Assembly (NCBI GenBank): GCA_023512835.1
Contig: CM042090.1
Span: 23,154,148-23,218,147, forward strand
DNA length: 64,000 nt
Source of the DNA: Taxillus chinensis
Lineage: Eukaryota > Streptophyta > Magnoliopsida > Santalales > Loranthaceae
Direction of reading: 5' to 3'
Position numbers and translations under genes: made by a program. Shown here piece by piece: positions 12,836 to 25,730 of the stretch. The notes beneath the pieces are model-generated. The model saw only the letters and a list, made by a program, of their open reading frames with translations. It was not told the DNA's origin and did no database searches. Every line of letters begins with the position of its first letter. Position 1 is the first letter of the stretch.

Positions 12836-13596
12836 GTTAGAGGAGTAGTGGTGTGTTAGTTGCTATCGGTCAGGTCAATAAATGAGATGTGAGATGGGAC
12901 CTGGGGTTGAGGGTCCTAATTTTAATCTAATATTTGGAGGCCCAAGGCTCAGGCCTTACTTGTCTGGCCTTGAGGCCAGTCCTGGTCTTTTTTCTTGATA
13001 TTTATACTTAACATATTTCATTTAAGTTTTGAAAGAAAAAACCCAACACATAGCTAGTGGGTTATATAGATTTTGACTTGTATTAGCTATTTGTAATAGA
13101 AAATATATGATTTTGGTTATTAAAGATGGTAGGGTACTATTTTGGAAAAACAATTGCTCTATTCTAAAAATATAATTACTTTTAAAAGCAGTAAGTCCGA
13201 TGAATTTTAAATATGAGTGATAAAAATTAATATGGGCTTATAATTTTTAAAAATAGTTATGTTTTTTAAAATGATCATGATGTATCAAAAAGAATTAAGA
13301 TGATATAACTATTTTATCATGTTATGAAGTTCTATATGTAATTTGGTTAAGAAACTTCTCAGTTACTGTTCAATTTTTTTTGGTTAAGTGTTCGTATTAC
13401 GTTTTTAACAATAATTAAGTTATGATATGGGTTAATAAAAAAAAGGACATAATATTTGTTATAAAGTAACGTAATTATAAAATTTAACAATTTTATACTT
13501 GACAACTAGAATCATCCAAATCATATATGTAGGGACAGGGCTATAGTTAGGGTATAGGCTAAAAAAATAAATTATATATGACATTATATGTATATA

Positions 13597-13696
<100 letters not shown>

Positions 13697-15298
13697 CTGT
13701 TAAATGCACAGATTGATCCTGTAGCTGCACACTTTGATTTGGTCCGTCTATCTCTCAATGTCACCTTACCGTTCAGTCACTCACACTTGTAAATTGCTGT
13801 TATTGACACTTAGTCACACCACACTGCAAGTTAACATTACATTTCACTACTGCTCAGAAATACCGATTACCGAAGGATATTTGGTCACGCACATTTGTTT
13901 TTCAGTTTTTTTCTACTAAAATATCAATAAATGTTGAAGACTGACAAACAATTCTAGAGCCGCTTCTAGTATATGTATATGAATATGAGTTTAACTAGTA
14001 GAAAACTTTTAGAATTATTCGTATAATACCAGACTTATCAAGTTAAATTATGATTATAGTTTTATTATAATATTTTTTAATTCAAACGAACTATTTGATA
14101 CCTACAAAATTATAACATTAATGCCAATGATGTAGTTCACAGTTTTCGCTGTTTTGTTTCCAAACGCTTACAGGATGCAACCATTTCGTGTGAGCATTTG
14201 TTTTGTTTTCTTTCTTGTAAGATAAAATTTATTATTGTGCGTTATTGGGTAAACCAATGCAAATATATAATTTATTACAATGAAATGCTATAATTAAATA
14301 AAATTTAAATTTAAACAGTTAAATATAAGATTTAACAGATCAGATTAATCGAATTATGCATATGTTTTCTATTATATATAATTTTTTTTGTTAAAATAAA
14401 AACTTTATATAAGTTTTTTATTGAGAAAACTTTAATATGAGCCGTTTAGACTTTAGATGTTACAATAAAAATAAAAAAGTGATACCAAGTAAGTTTATAG
14501 TAATTTATCATATTAAAATTACAGTTAAATAAAAATTAAATTTTAACAACGTTTTAGATTTAAATATATAATATGATATATGATCTCATATATATATATA
14601 TATATAATTATGATAAATTGTGAACATGTTAACCGCAGCATACTGTGTGCACAATTAATATGAACTAAAAAATAGGAAAATAAAAATAAAAATAAAAGGG
14701 AAATGAAGAGACAAACACAGCGACAAAGCGAAAAGAAGAAATAAAGAAAATAAGTAACATGACAGGAGAGTACAAAAACTAATGTTATACGATTATCCCA
14801 ATGTAGGTCAATTAATGTGATCATTGCACTAATACCGATCCGTCGGCAACCAAGGAAATTCACAATCCGGCAAATATCCAATAAATCTTTAAAAATTCAA
14901 GCACGTCAAATTAAAGTATATCTGATTAGACTGTATGTTTTCGTTGATGGTTATTTTTAGTATTAAAAATAATATAAAAGTTTAATTTTATTCTCACCAT
15001 TCACCAGTCACCAGTCGTCCGCCTGGAAGGAGTTCCCGGCCGCCGATGAACCATTTTTCTGGCCTTCCCGGACTTACCTGCTGTCATGGATGCATTGCTG
15101 GAGGCGGATAGTGATTAACAACATACAAACCTTTGACCTGAGTCTAAACAAAGATTAACACCAGTTAATTATACAGTGTCTACATGCAATTCTGGACTAA
15201 CTCTAGCTTGTTGAGAACCTAGGATCAGATCAATTATTGCATGCAGTGTTGACATCTGATTCCAATAACAAATTAAATGTTTTTTTATATACATACAA

Positions 15299-15545
15299 TG
15301 TTGAGCGGCCCTCCGGCTCCCGCTGCGCTAGGTGGCGTCTCCAAATATTGTTCCAGCTAATATTGATGCCGTTACCATCTACGGAGCGTTTGCCATCTTG
15401 TAATCTACCTTATTTAGTTTCAATATGTAATCATTGTAAATATGGTAGTACCATATTTAGATAGCTAGTTGTATATTATAAAAGGGGAAGGACTATGGAG
15501 GCAACACAATTTTTTCGGTTGCACAACGCAACGTGTGTTCGTACA
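15299..15545 (+). repeat. 5' LTR of the copia element
   Basis: Begins TGTTGAGCGGCCC and ends CGTACA. It matches the right LTR over nearly its whole length, with a few small indels and substitutions. Confidence 0.93.
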
Positions 15546-15557
15546 TGGTATCAGAGC
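15546..15557 (+). other. Primer binding site
   Basis: TGGTATCAGAGC directly after the left LTR. It is the usual plant copia site complementary to the 3' end of initiator methionine tRNA. Confidence 0.92.
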
Positions 15558-15570
15558 AACACTTTTGACA

Positions 15571-18500
15571 TGGCTGCTCGTGGAGAGGAAAGGCAAGGGG
15601 AGAGTGTGCTCGTGGAGAGGAAAAGCGAGAAAACCTCTGGAGGAGTCATATCTCCCTACCTGCTAAACTCCAACGACAATCCCGGGAACATAATCACCCA
15701 AGTTCAATTGAAGGGTGACAATTATGAGGAATGGGCGCGGGCAATGCGTACGTCATTGCGCGCAAAGAAGAGACGGTTTCGTGGCCGGAACGATTCCGCA
15801 ACCTGCTGCGGGCTCGGTCCTCGAAGAATGGTGGACGGTGAACTCGATGTTGGTCTCATGGATTCTCAACACCATCGAGCCAACGTTGCGTTCCACCATT
15901 ACGTATGTAGAGTTGGCAAAAGACCCGTGGGACGACATCAAGGAACGTTTTGCTGTCGGCAATGGCCCGCGTATACATCAACTACACGGAGTTGCTCATT
16001 GCCGAGAAAGGAATCCCAATCGTCACCTATTTTGGGAAATTGAAGCAAGTGTGGGAGGAACTTGCCAACTATGAACAGCTTCCCACCTGTCAATGTGGAG
16101 GGTGTATGTGCAGCTTGACATTGCTTATGAGCGAAAGCGGGAGGAGAGCAAGGTACCGGTTTTGTTGGGTTTGGATGATGAGCCTTTGGAACGGTTGGTC
16201 AAATATTTCTGAGCACCGAACCACTTCTACTCTCAACCGGGTGTACGCAATGGTGATTCGGGAAGAACGCGTGCGACAAATCGTGCGTACCAAAGAGTCC
16301 GGACGAAGTGATGGCATTTGCGTAAGCAACATGCGGGAGAACGTCGGACACCGACCGACGGAAAGCAAACCATCACCGCACGTTTTGTCGGGGCGAGGAC
16401 ATGATGAAGATCATTGCTTTCAAGCAATCGGTACCCGATTGGTGGGGCGATCGTCCTCGTGCAGAGAACCGTGGAGGAGGTGGGTCGTGCGGGCGGGGGA
16501 CCTCGGTTAGAGGACGGGCGGGCGTGATGTGTTACCTCGTGGAACATGGCCAAGGGTGTCGAGTCCACATCAAGCGTGTGAAGGACGGCGGCGGGGCATG
16601 GGTTCAAAACGCAATGGGCAACGTTGTTGTTTGACCGATGCAAACGAACAAGGTCCCGGCGCCTGAAGAGATGGCGGTAAGCACACTACGGGCTGACTTA
16701 AATTGGATACTTGATACGGGCCACCCGGCACATGACGTGCGACACAAACACGCTGCGTGAGACGACACGACTCCTGGGTATCTGTAGCCTAGGCGATGGG
16801 CGTAGGGTCACGGAGAAAGGAACCGTGTATTTGACGGCAAACATACGATTGATAATGTGCTTTATGTTCCGGATTTGCATTGTAATTTGATTTCGGTGGC
16901 ACAATTCTCTTGCCAGATTACATTATTGAGTTTCGTGTTGACTCTTGTGCCATTCGGAACGCACTTCCGGGATGGTGATTGGTGCGGGTAAGCAACAAAA
17001 CGGACTATATTCCATTACGGACGGGCTGCCGCATTCACTACTAAACTACAACCGTCCGACGTATGGCATGACAGGGTCATCCTTCGCACAAAATTGTGAG
17101 CAAGCCGTCTCTGTTCTTGGTCGATCAATAACTGAAGGATCAAAGAATAAACTGTGTGATGTTTGTTTGTCTGTGCAAAACAAACTCGGGATTCTTTTTC
17201 TTTGAGTACGAATAATGCTACAGCAAAATTTCAATTGATTCATTGTGATTTGTGGGGTCCATATAAGACTGTTTTTTTGTCAGGTGCTTCATTTTTCTTA
17301 CAATTGTGGATGACTATTCGCGTTACGTGTGGGTGTATTTGCTTCACACAAAAACGAGTTAGTAGTGTCTGCGAAATTTTCTTGCTATGGTGGAACGGCA
17401 ATTTCGGACCAAGGTGCGTGTTGTACGCACCGATAATGGCCGAATTCATGTGTTTGACGTCCTTCTTCCTCGAACATGGCATCATCCACCAAACATCTTG
17501 TCGTCTACGCCACAACAAATGGCCGCGTTGACGCAAGCATCGCCACATTTTAAATGTGGCTCGCGCATTACGCCTCCAAGCTAATTTGCCTTTGCGTTTT
17601 GGGAGCTGCTTTCGCATATTTGATCAACCGCACGCCCACTATCTGTTGGACCATAAAACACCGTATGAATTCTTGCATGGTAGCGCCCTTCTTACACTCA
17701 CTTACGTGTATTTGGCTGTCCGTGTTATGGAAAGAATATCAACAGAGAACGAGACAAATTTGCCGGCCGCTCCCAACGTCGTATCTTTCTGGGGTACCCT
17801 AGGGAAAACCGGTTGGACTTTATATGATCTCACCACCCATGAGGTTTTTGTGTCACGAGATGTGGTGTTTTCGAAGACGTGTTTCCTTTTCTTTGATGTG
17901 GCGTGTGCAGAGCTACCTGCCAACGGCCCTCGGTGATTTCTCGCACTTACCCGTCGAAGGCGCACTCGAGGTCGACGCGGTGACGACATCCTCTCTAGAC
18001 GATGCCTCCGGTGCAAGCCCATCGGTGCCACACACTTCGATGACGTGGCCCTGTGCTTGCTCCTCTCGCGACACGCCCATTGGTGATGACTCCATGACCT
18101 TGAGGCCCCGGCCGATGAGCGCGTCGTGCCGCCCCTGTTGTTGCTTCCGCGGATGCCACGTCGATCTGGAACGAGGCACTCGTGCGTCGGGCCTGCACAG
18201 GTGGTCCGACCACGAAGCCCCAGGGGCGTGGACACCGTACTGCGGTCGTCCGTACGGCTCAAGGACTATGCGCTCCACACCAAACCGCGGGAGGGGCGCC
18301 ATGGGTGAGAAAGCGTACCCGTCCAATTGGCACGCGATACCCCCTCGCCAAGTATACTCATGACGGAAAATTCACTCCACAGACCGATCTTTCTTGGCAG
18401 CCGTCAATGCGGCCATGAGCCTCGCTCTATCGGGAGGCACGTCATCCTCATTGGCGGGACGCCATGAGGAAAGAGCTAGATGCTCTTGAGGTCAATGGGA

Positions 18501-19760
18501 CGTGGACCGTCACTACGCTGCCCCTGGAAAGAGGGCCGGGCGCAAGTGGGTTAAAAATCAAATATCATTCGGATGGGACGATTGAGAGGTACAAAGCTCG
18601 CTTTTTGGGCAACCTCAGGTTGAAGGCATCGATTATCATGAGACGTTCGCTCTGTTCGAAGATGGTTAGTGTACGTTGTTTTCTTTGTTTGCGGCCGCCC
18701 GAATTGGGCCGTCCATCGGATGGACGTCCACAATGCTTTCTTACACGGTGACCTTGACGAGGAAGTGTATATGCGCCCCTCCGGTTTCACACGCGCCCGC
18801 GATTGGACAAGTTTGTCGCCTCCATAAATCTCTTTATGGTCTGCGCCAAGCCCCGCATTGTTGGTTTGCCAGCTTGTCTCCGCTCTCACGCGGTATGGCT
18901 CGTCCGGTCTCGATCGGATTACTCCCTCTTTACGTTACGGCGCGGGTGACACGCCTCCATGTCCTTGTATATGTGGACGATCTCATCATTTACGGCAACG
19001 ATGGAACCGCGATTCGTCGCTTCAAGGCGTATCTTGGTACTTGCTTCCATATGAAGGACCTCGGTTTGTTGAAATATTTTTTGGGTGTGGAAGTTGCTGG
19101 AATAAGGATGGTTTCTTCTTGACTCAACGCAAGTATGTGTTGGACCTTCTTCGAGGTTGGGTTGTCGGGTGCTAAACCCGTTTCTTCTCCCATTATGCCA
19201 AATCATCATTTGGCTCGACCTGAGATCCCCGCTAACCGATCCTGAACGGTATCGCCGCCTTATTGGGCGTCGTTTACCTTACCTTTACTCGGCCTGAGTT
19301 GTCCTCTGCGTGCACACTTTGGCGCAATTTATGCGGCGGCCTCGCGTTCCCCATTGGGACGCGCCCGAGAGTTGTCCGGTATCTCAAGCGGCACTGGCCA
19401 AGGGATTCTCTTGTCTTCCGCCTCCGGTCTGTGCCTCACGGCTTATTGTGATTCCGACCGGGCTAGCTGCCCCCACTCGCCGGTCTCTTATCGGATACTT
19501 TGTCACGCTTGGGACCCGCCCATCTCTTGGAAGACGAAGAAACCGTATCACGTTCCTCTGCCGAGGCAGTATCGGTCTCTCGCCACCACGGCGTGTGAAC
19601 TCAAATGGCTCAAAGGCTCTTTACTTTGATCTCGGCGTCGCCACCCGACCACCATCCCGGTTCTTTCACGTGATAGCCAATCTGCCTTGCACATTCCGCC
19701 AACCCGTCTTTCATGAGCGCCCAAACATATTGAGGTTGATGTCACTTCATTCGTGACGAA
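15571..19760 (+). pseudogene. Copia gag-pol polyprotein, multiply frameshifted
   Basis: gag starts near 15571 (MAARGEERQ) and shows LKGDNYEEWARAM, then shifts frame. Further gag pieces (DPWDDIKERF; FGKLKQVWEELANYEQLP) run to about 16110. A protease remnant NWILDTG lies around 16700. Integrase remnants include FQLIHCDLWGPYK near 17230 and later HKTPYEFLHG near 17660. Reverse transcriptase remnants run from about 18460 (MRKELDALEVNGTW) through CRLHKSLYGLRQAPHCWF to YVDDLIIYGND at about 18970. RNase H-like sequence follows to about 19740. At least ten frame changes or stops separate these blocks. The fusion order is normal for copia, but the gene is dead. Confidence 0.9.
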
Positions 19761-19900
19761 ATCACCCCCGGCACCCTTCGTCCTACGTATATTCCTAGGC
19801 CCAACGCCCGCTGATATTTTCAGAAGGCCCTCGGTCCGTGGCGTTTGCCTTACTTCATCGCAATGGGCATTTACGATCCCCATGCTCCACCTTGAGGGGG

Positions 19901-20154
19901 TGTTGAGCGGCCCTCCGGCTCCCCGCCGTTAGGTGGCGTCTCCAAATATTGTTCCAGCTAATATTGATGCCGTTACCATCTACGGAGCGTTTGCCATCTT
20001 GTAATCTACCTTATTTAGTTTGTCATCAATATGTAATCATTGTAAATATGATAGTACCATATTTAGATAGCTAGTTGTATATTATAAAGAGGGGAACGGA
20101 CGTAATGGAAGGCAACACAATTTCTGGTTGCACAACGCAACGTGTGTTCGTACG
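19901..20154 (+). repeat. 3' LTR of the copia element
   Basis: Begins TGTTGAGCGGCCC right after the polypurine tract and ends CGTACG, where the left copy ends CGTACA. It carries a 5-bp insertion near 20025 and a few other changes relative to the left LTR. The near-identity of the two copies suggests a fairly recent insertion. Confidence 0.93.
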
Positions 20155-20159
20155 TACAA

Positions 20160-20608
20160 TTTAATTATGGACCACAAATACAATGATTTTGAACAGCATT
20201 TATGAGTTTTGGAATCCGGGCACCTAATCAGATCAGACAACAGCGTGGTGTCAAGGACAGCAGAGACCTGGCCATTCCAGCTCATCAGCTACATTCATTT
20301 AATTTAAATCCTTAAAAGACATTTAATGGGAGTGGTGTTGGCGTCACCGACAAGCCCCCACCCCGCATAATGAGGAGTACAACTGGCTGGGCCCGCCAAA
20401 AGTAGCCGTTGGAAAACCTGACCGTTAAGCCCAACGTTGTAGTGACTGTCACTTTTAAAAATGTCCCCAACTCTCTCTTTCGTCTCTATCGCATCCATCG
20501 TCCCATTGTCTCTGCCTCTCTCTCATTTCCTGCTAACCTGTTTTTTTTTTTTAACTTACAGACAGACTTCGAGTTATTAGCGGAAGAAATTAAGAAACAT
20601 ACCAAAAG
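20160..20608. promoter_or_regulatory. Upstream region of the small membrane protein gene
   Basis: Unique sequence between the copia target duplication and the start codon at 20609. It probably contains promoter and 5' leader. A T-run followed by TTACAG at about 20541-20561 could be a 3' splice site of a leader intron, but I see no convincing partner donor. No other gene is seen. Confidence 0.4.
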
Positions 20609-20809
20609 ATGGGAATGGTTGTGGTGATATCGCTGCCTTTCATTCTCTTCTGCTTCCTACTGGGATTTGGCTGCTATTTCTTAGGGAGGGCTCGCGGGAG
20701 GCAGGACCTCCTCCGCACCAACGCTCAGGTTTACGGCGTGCCAACACCACCGCCGGGCACGGTGCCCGCCAATGACATTAAAACCAGTCCCTCTCTATCA
20801 AATGTTTGA
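20609..20809 (+). CDS. Small single-pass membrane protein, 66 aa
   Basis: A short open frame. Residues 5-28 are strongly hydrophobic (VVVISLPFILFCFLLGFGCY region), a clear membrane segment. A basic stretch (GRARGRQD) follows at once, then a proline-rich tail (YGVPTPPPG). I have an impression of small plant proteins of about this size with the same hydrophobic helix, GRARGR turn and PPPG motif, but cannot name a function or symbol. The positive residues after the helix favour a cytosolic C-terminus. The start was chosen because its reading frame opens directly into the helix; a second Met lies at codon 3. It converges with the potassium transporter gene on the opposite strand. The copia insertion lies about 450 bp upstream and may affect its promoter. 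Confidence 0.6.
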   Translation: MGMVVVISLPFILFCFLLGFGCYFLGRARGRQDLLRTNAQVYGVPTPPPGTVPANDIKTSPSLSNV

Positions 20810-21535
20810 GAGTCGATCACATGATTTTATTTTATTTTATTTTGATTTTGATTTTTAAATCAGAGATTGCCCCCCTAGCTTCTTCTTATGGGGAAAATTC
20901 GTTATTGTCATTGTTGGGTTCGCTTGGTGTTTTCACTACAACTTTGACATTGTATTATGGCGTGTAAGAGCTCTCTGGGAGTGCCCAGGTGCATGTTTGA
21001 AGTGTGGCTTCCATTTGTTTTGTAAATTAACTTAATAAGAGGTATTTGATTCCATCACCTCCTACTGTAACCAAATGTGTAGTCACTGCTCCCACACCCC
21101 CCCTTCTCTTATGTTTTTTCCGTATGAACTTCAAATTGAAGTAGTTCCACAAAATGCAACTACAAAAGTGTAGAAAAGTCTGCGGAGAAATAAAACCCTT
21201 ACCTTCGAAAGTATCTGACATAGAAAATCATGCCTTTATTCCAAATTTGTCTAACGATATATTGTGACATCCAAATTTATCCAAAAAAACAGTAATGATG
21301 CTGTTTTTTTGTTTATTTGGTGCGGTAGCCATGTTATAACGTCGTCTATGAAAAACAGAACGTGTGAGAATTACCTATGACTGAATAATCTCAAATAAAA
21401 AAAAAAAAGTGAAGTTGGGTGTTCCTATAAACCTAAAAAAACACATTCTTAATTATTTACATCTAACCAGTGTGACTCTCAGCCACTAACAGATCTTTAT
21501 AACCACCACAGTAAGTGCCGGCCACCTGAACCAAC
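20810..21535. other. Convergent 3' spacer
   Basis: Sequence between the stop of the small membrane protein gene (plus) and the stop of the potassium transporter (minus). It should hold both 3' untranslated regions. No other gene is recognised. Confidence 0.6.
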
Positions 21536-24500
21536 CTATACCTGATAAACCATTCCAACTTCTATCAGAGAGGTGTGTGGCACAGCAAGTGTTGTCGTTG
21601 GCCGACGGCAGTTCTGTCTCAAAAACCCATATACAATGTTAATGATAAACTTTTTCAGGTACGGGGAAGTGTCTGTAGCCATGACACAGGGATTACCCAT
21701 CATATAAGCCATGCCAGCTTCCTTTGCCTCTTCAAACTCCTCCGCTTCTTCTTTGCGAGCTCCCAAACAACGAAATCGAACTTTTTTCTGCCTAGAACTA
21801 GTCCCAGGGTCATCAACTGAATCACCAGAATGGCTTGATGGCGGTGGAATCGCAATCATCTCCCTTCCATACACAGCATCACCATCGGCCTGATCATCGC
21901 CATGTCTCTGCAAGAACTCTTCAACCGCTCTGATCAAATGGGTTTCAAAAGCATAGCTGTCCTTTCTTGCATCCCTGTAACCATACCTCACAATACAGCG
22001 GAACAGGCAAAACTCTCGTGGACCAATGCGGCTGATTGTGAATTGCTCACCATCTGGAACTCTTGGGACAACCAGAGACTGAACTGTCACAAATATGAGG
22101 ACCTGATGAAAGGCAGGAAAGTTGGTAACAAAATGAGAAAACATAGGTGGAACTCCTGAGACCACACTGGAATATACTAGGCCAATGCCAGCAACACGAT
22201 TTATGCCAAGGTTCAGTCCCAGGTCCAAAAGCATATCTATGTCTACTTTGTTTCGCAACTCAAACGAATGCTTCTTTGAAGTCCCATAGTGCCACACTGA
22301 CATCAAAAACAAAACTAAAAATGACAGAACAAGGGGGACCCAGCCACCTCTGTGAACCTTGGAGAGGCATGCGGAAAAATAAAGCAGTTCCACGGATCCA
22401 AAAATGAATACAAATACAAGTGCTGCTATGACAGTTCGCTTCCAAACCATGACAATTATAAGAAACATCATGCAAGTTGTAACAAACATCACAGTGATCA
22501 CTGCAACACCTGAAACAACAAAAGTGGATAAAATGCCAATTCATTAGAAAAAGAAGAAAAAGAAACGAGGGGGGTGGGGCAGAGAGAGAGAGAGAGAGAG
22601 GCAAGTACCATATGCATTTCCAATCATGTTGGTGTCTCTAAAGCCAATGACAACAGCAAGGCACAGGACCATCAACATCCAGTTAACCTCAGGTATATAA
22701 ATTTGGCCATGAATCTGGTTTGAAGTATGCATTACCTTAACACGTGGAAAGCATCTTAGTGCCCTGCATTGGCTAATAATTGAGAAAGTAGCAGATATGA
22801 TTGCCTGACTTCCAACTATGGTTGCGAGAGTTGCAATGATAAATACTGGCCAAAACATAACCTCTGCATGACAAGGAAAGGAAGATATTAGTAAGATTTT
22901 TTTTTTTTGGATAAGTAAGAAGAATATAACAGCGAAGTAAAAGATACAGTAAATGGGTGCACATTAAGAACGTCAGACAACAATAATTGGTTCACAACTA
23001 CCTTACAAAAACTGAGATCCTTAGCCCACACAAAACCAGGAACAATTAGTGTTGAATTTAAAGCATTTAAAAAACTGTGCTGTCAAGATAAAAACAAAAA
23101 AGTCATATAAACCAAGAAGATAGGATCAAACCAGGGACAGACTTGTAGAAGCTCCTCTGAAGGTCCATTTTGTGCTTACAGAGATAAGCAGCCTCACCCA
23201 TGTATGCCAGAATCAAGCAAGGATAAACAACTACTGTGAATGCAATCTGTATAAGAACAATATTGTGAACAAAAATCAAGACACCTAACTAGTAATGGCG
23301 AACATCAGATACAAACTTTTCTACAAGCTCTAAGGAAACTATTGTGGCCTATTGTAGGTGCTTCGATGTCTCTGACCAAATCAGATTCTCTCAAAATTTA
23401 CTCATATTAGACCTGAAAGCTTACCCTGATAGAAAGCTTAGAGAAATGACCAAGGTCCGCAAACATAGCCTCTGCACCTGTCCAGTCCAGGAAAATAGAT
23501 TTTCAGCCATTCGAGATAAAGGAGCGTAGAATAACACAGGGAAATCGAAGAACAAACCAACAAACCTGTAATGCAAAGGACAATGCCTCCAAGAGAACTC
23601 CATCCATCTTTACCAGCCTTTCTGAAAAAATTGTAAACATAATATGGTGACACAGCACCAACAACACTGGGGTTCCAGTGTAGTATGTTGTAGATACCAA
23701 CGCTACTAATGCACATGAGCCATGCGATCACAACAGGAGCAAAAAGAAAACCGACTCTATGTGTCCCATAGTGCTGAAGAGCAAACAGTCCCACCAGAAT
23801 TGCACAAGCAATTAATACAGAGAAATCTGCATATTGGAATTTATTAAATGCTAACCCAGAAAAGAATGGTCATGGTGTGGTTACAATGCCTTAATAAGTA
23901 GCCAAATAGAACTCAGAAAAATAAATCACGTACTATTTCTTCATCTGCACCCTGCACGAAAAAAAGAGAAACTATCACACAAAATGTAGTTCCTTGTCTT
24001 ACCTTCATGCACATTTGGAAACTTTGTTTGAATTCCATAAACTGCAGAAAGGACTGCAAAAAAAAAAAAAAATCATCACATTTTGGAAAGCAAACGAACA
24101 ATATTTAAACCAGGAACCAACAGAGCAGAAAACAGAAATTGTATTTGAATTTGAATGTTAGAATGGGTTATAAAGTACAATATACAGTTTTCTAATTCAG
24201 CCATCAAAATGAAGCATTCGCAAACATACCGGACATAGAAGGCGTCAAAACACCATCACCAATAACCATACTAGTTCCCAGAAGTGCAACAAATAGCAAT
24301 AAAATCTGAGAGCAGCGATGCTTTTCAAATATCTCCTTTAAAAAGGCACTAGAATTTGTCTCCTTATGTGAAGATTTAGAATAGTATATGGAATTATTGT
24401 CTGGTGACGCGTGATAAGTGCTGAAAAAACCAGTCTTTGCACTCCGGCAGAGTAGTGAATATAAAGCGAAGGTCCCACCTGCATAAGTGAGGCTCGGTCA

Positions 24501-25588
24501 ATATTCTGAGCCAATTCAGACAGCCATTTGACTATTTAAAGGGTGGGTCTTTGGGAGCACCTTCTCCATTGTCATCTGCTCCTAATACAAATATAATGTA
24601 CTTGCACAGGGGTATCAGAGTCAAGGTCCAGAAAATCAGAGAAAGTACCCCAAGAATCTCATCATCGTCTTCGTGAAGTCTCAACCTCCCTGAGAATGTG
24701 CTTTTGAACACGTAAATTGGAGATGTGCTCAGGTCACCATATACAACACCAAGACTCTGGTATGCCAGGACTAAAGCTGCCTTGTACGATTTCTGCAATT
24801 GGGGCACCATATATGAAGACATACACCTTAATATGATTCTAATTTTCTATGTTCGCGTCATATTGGCCATTATACCCAACGACATGGATAATAACAACAT
24901 TACACTTCCTGAAGAGGAAAAATAATAATAATTCACGTCCCATATCAGATACTCTGAGAATGCCGATTTCCACAGAAAGGGTGAACACAGCAGCCTTCAA
25001 ATTAGGACATGAAACCAAGGTACTGTACATGGTCTCACTGCCTTCAAAACCCAAGCTTCTTCTTGTTCTTTTTCTTTTTCTTTTTTCAAGCACATGTAAA
25101 GGTGTTTTAGTAATCCACAAATTAGGACAACATTAAAACCACTTCAATCACATGATTGTCTTGAACCTACGTTGGAATTGCAGTAATTATTTATTTTACT
25201 TTGTTTTTTCCTATTTAGTTGTACAAATTACTAAATCAATATTAAATTATATCAAAAGGCAGGAATAGAAGCCCCACAATTCCATGCAACTAAAAACAAG
25301 CCTGTTTTTTTTTTTTTTTTAAATACATAACAAGACAAGATAGACCGATTCAAGAAACACTTATGAGAACAAGCACAAGGTCTACAGCTAATCAACTCGC
25401 CTCGCACCCCAAAAATTGTCAATAATGAACCACACAGAGAGATTGAGAGGGCAGCAATACACATAAGTTCAAAATCAGCACAAAAAGCTTATTAAATCTG
25501 CAAAATTAACGGTCAGGAACCCAAAAAAAACGACAGGGCGTACCAGGCGACAGTGTCGTGTTCCGGACGGACACGATTCTGGATCCAT
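21536..25588 (-). CDS. HAK/KUP/KT potassium transporter, 744 aa
   Basis: Multi-pass K+ uptake permease, usually proton-coupled, in the plasma membrane or tonoplast. Nine exons on the minus strand: 25588-25544, 24792-24561, 24478-24230, 24053-24003, 23826-23566, 23477-23425, 23246-23132, 22863-22609, 22509-21536. They join in frame to 745 codons including TAG, normal for the family (about 720-850 aa). Exon 1 encodes [15 protein letters not shown] with a GTACGC donor. Family signatures follow in order: [15 protein letters not shown] (about residues 26-40), [28 protein letters not shown] (in the pore-region block), [46 protein letters not shown] and LIEVGMVY at the C-terminus. The alternative ATG at 24822 lies in the intron just before exon 2 and would give a shorter N-terminus; I prefer exon 1 because the phases match. 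All introns have GT/AG ends. I cannot assign substrate affinity or a subgroup by eye. Confidence 0.95.
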
Positions 25589-25698
25589 CACTGGCCTCCT
25601 TGGGGCATTAATGGAGGAATGGAGGGAGATGAGATGAGAATAGAAGAGAGCGCGTGCGTGTGGGAAGCGAAAGGAAAAACCAAAAAAGAGGTAGCTTT

Positions 25699-25730
25699 AG
25701 AGAGAGAGAGAGAGAGCGAGAGCGAGAGAG
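25699..25730. repeat. (GA)n run in the potassium transporter leader
   Basis: A purine run about 110-140 bp upstream of the transporter start codon. Read in the transporter's direction it is a CT-rich tract, which is common in plant 5' leaders and core promoters. Confidence 0.7.

Larger units (their letters stand above)
15294..20159 (+). mobile_element. Ty1/copia LTR retrotransposon, full-length with broken polyprotein
   Basis: Two LTRs (15299-15545 and 19901-20154) bound a 4.86-kb element, with a 5-bp target duplication TACAA at 15294-15298 and 20155-20159. The primer binding site TGGTATCAGAGC (initiator Met tRNA type) follows the left LTR at once. A polypurine tract (TTGAGGGGG) precedes the right one. 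Remnants of the copia order gag, protease, integrase, reverse transcriptase, RNase H are readable on the plus strand in shifting frames, so no polyprotein can be made. The element is GC-richer than its surroundings. It lies about 450 bp upstream of the start codon of the small membrane protein gene. Confidence 0.95.

Noticed and set aside
14543..14881. Hydrophobic 112-codon minus-strand frame
   Set aside because: Ile/Tyr and Phe/Leu runs come from AT-rich repeats. No family motif, splice context or conservation hint.
17702..18363. Large overlapping frames within the copia element
   Set aside because: They run antisense or out of frame to recognisable copia blocks and resemble no protein; high GC makes long chance frames.
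24561..24822. Translation start of the potassium transporter at 24822
   Set aside because: The ATG lies in front of a good splice acceptor (TTGCAG). An upstream 45-bp exon joins in phase and begins MDPE, typical of the family.
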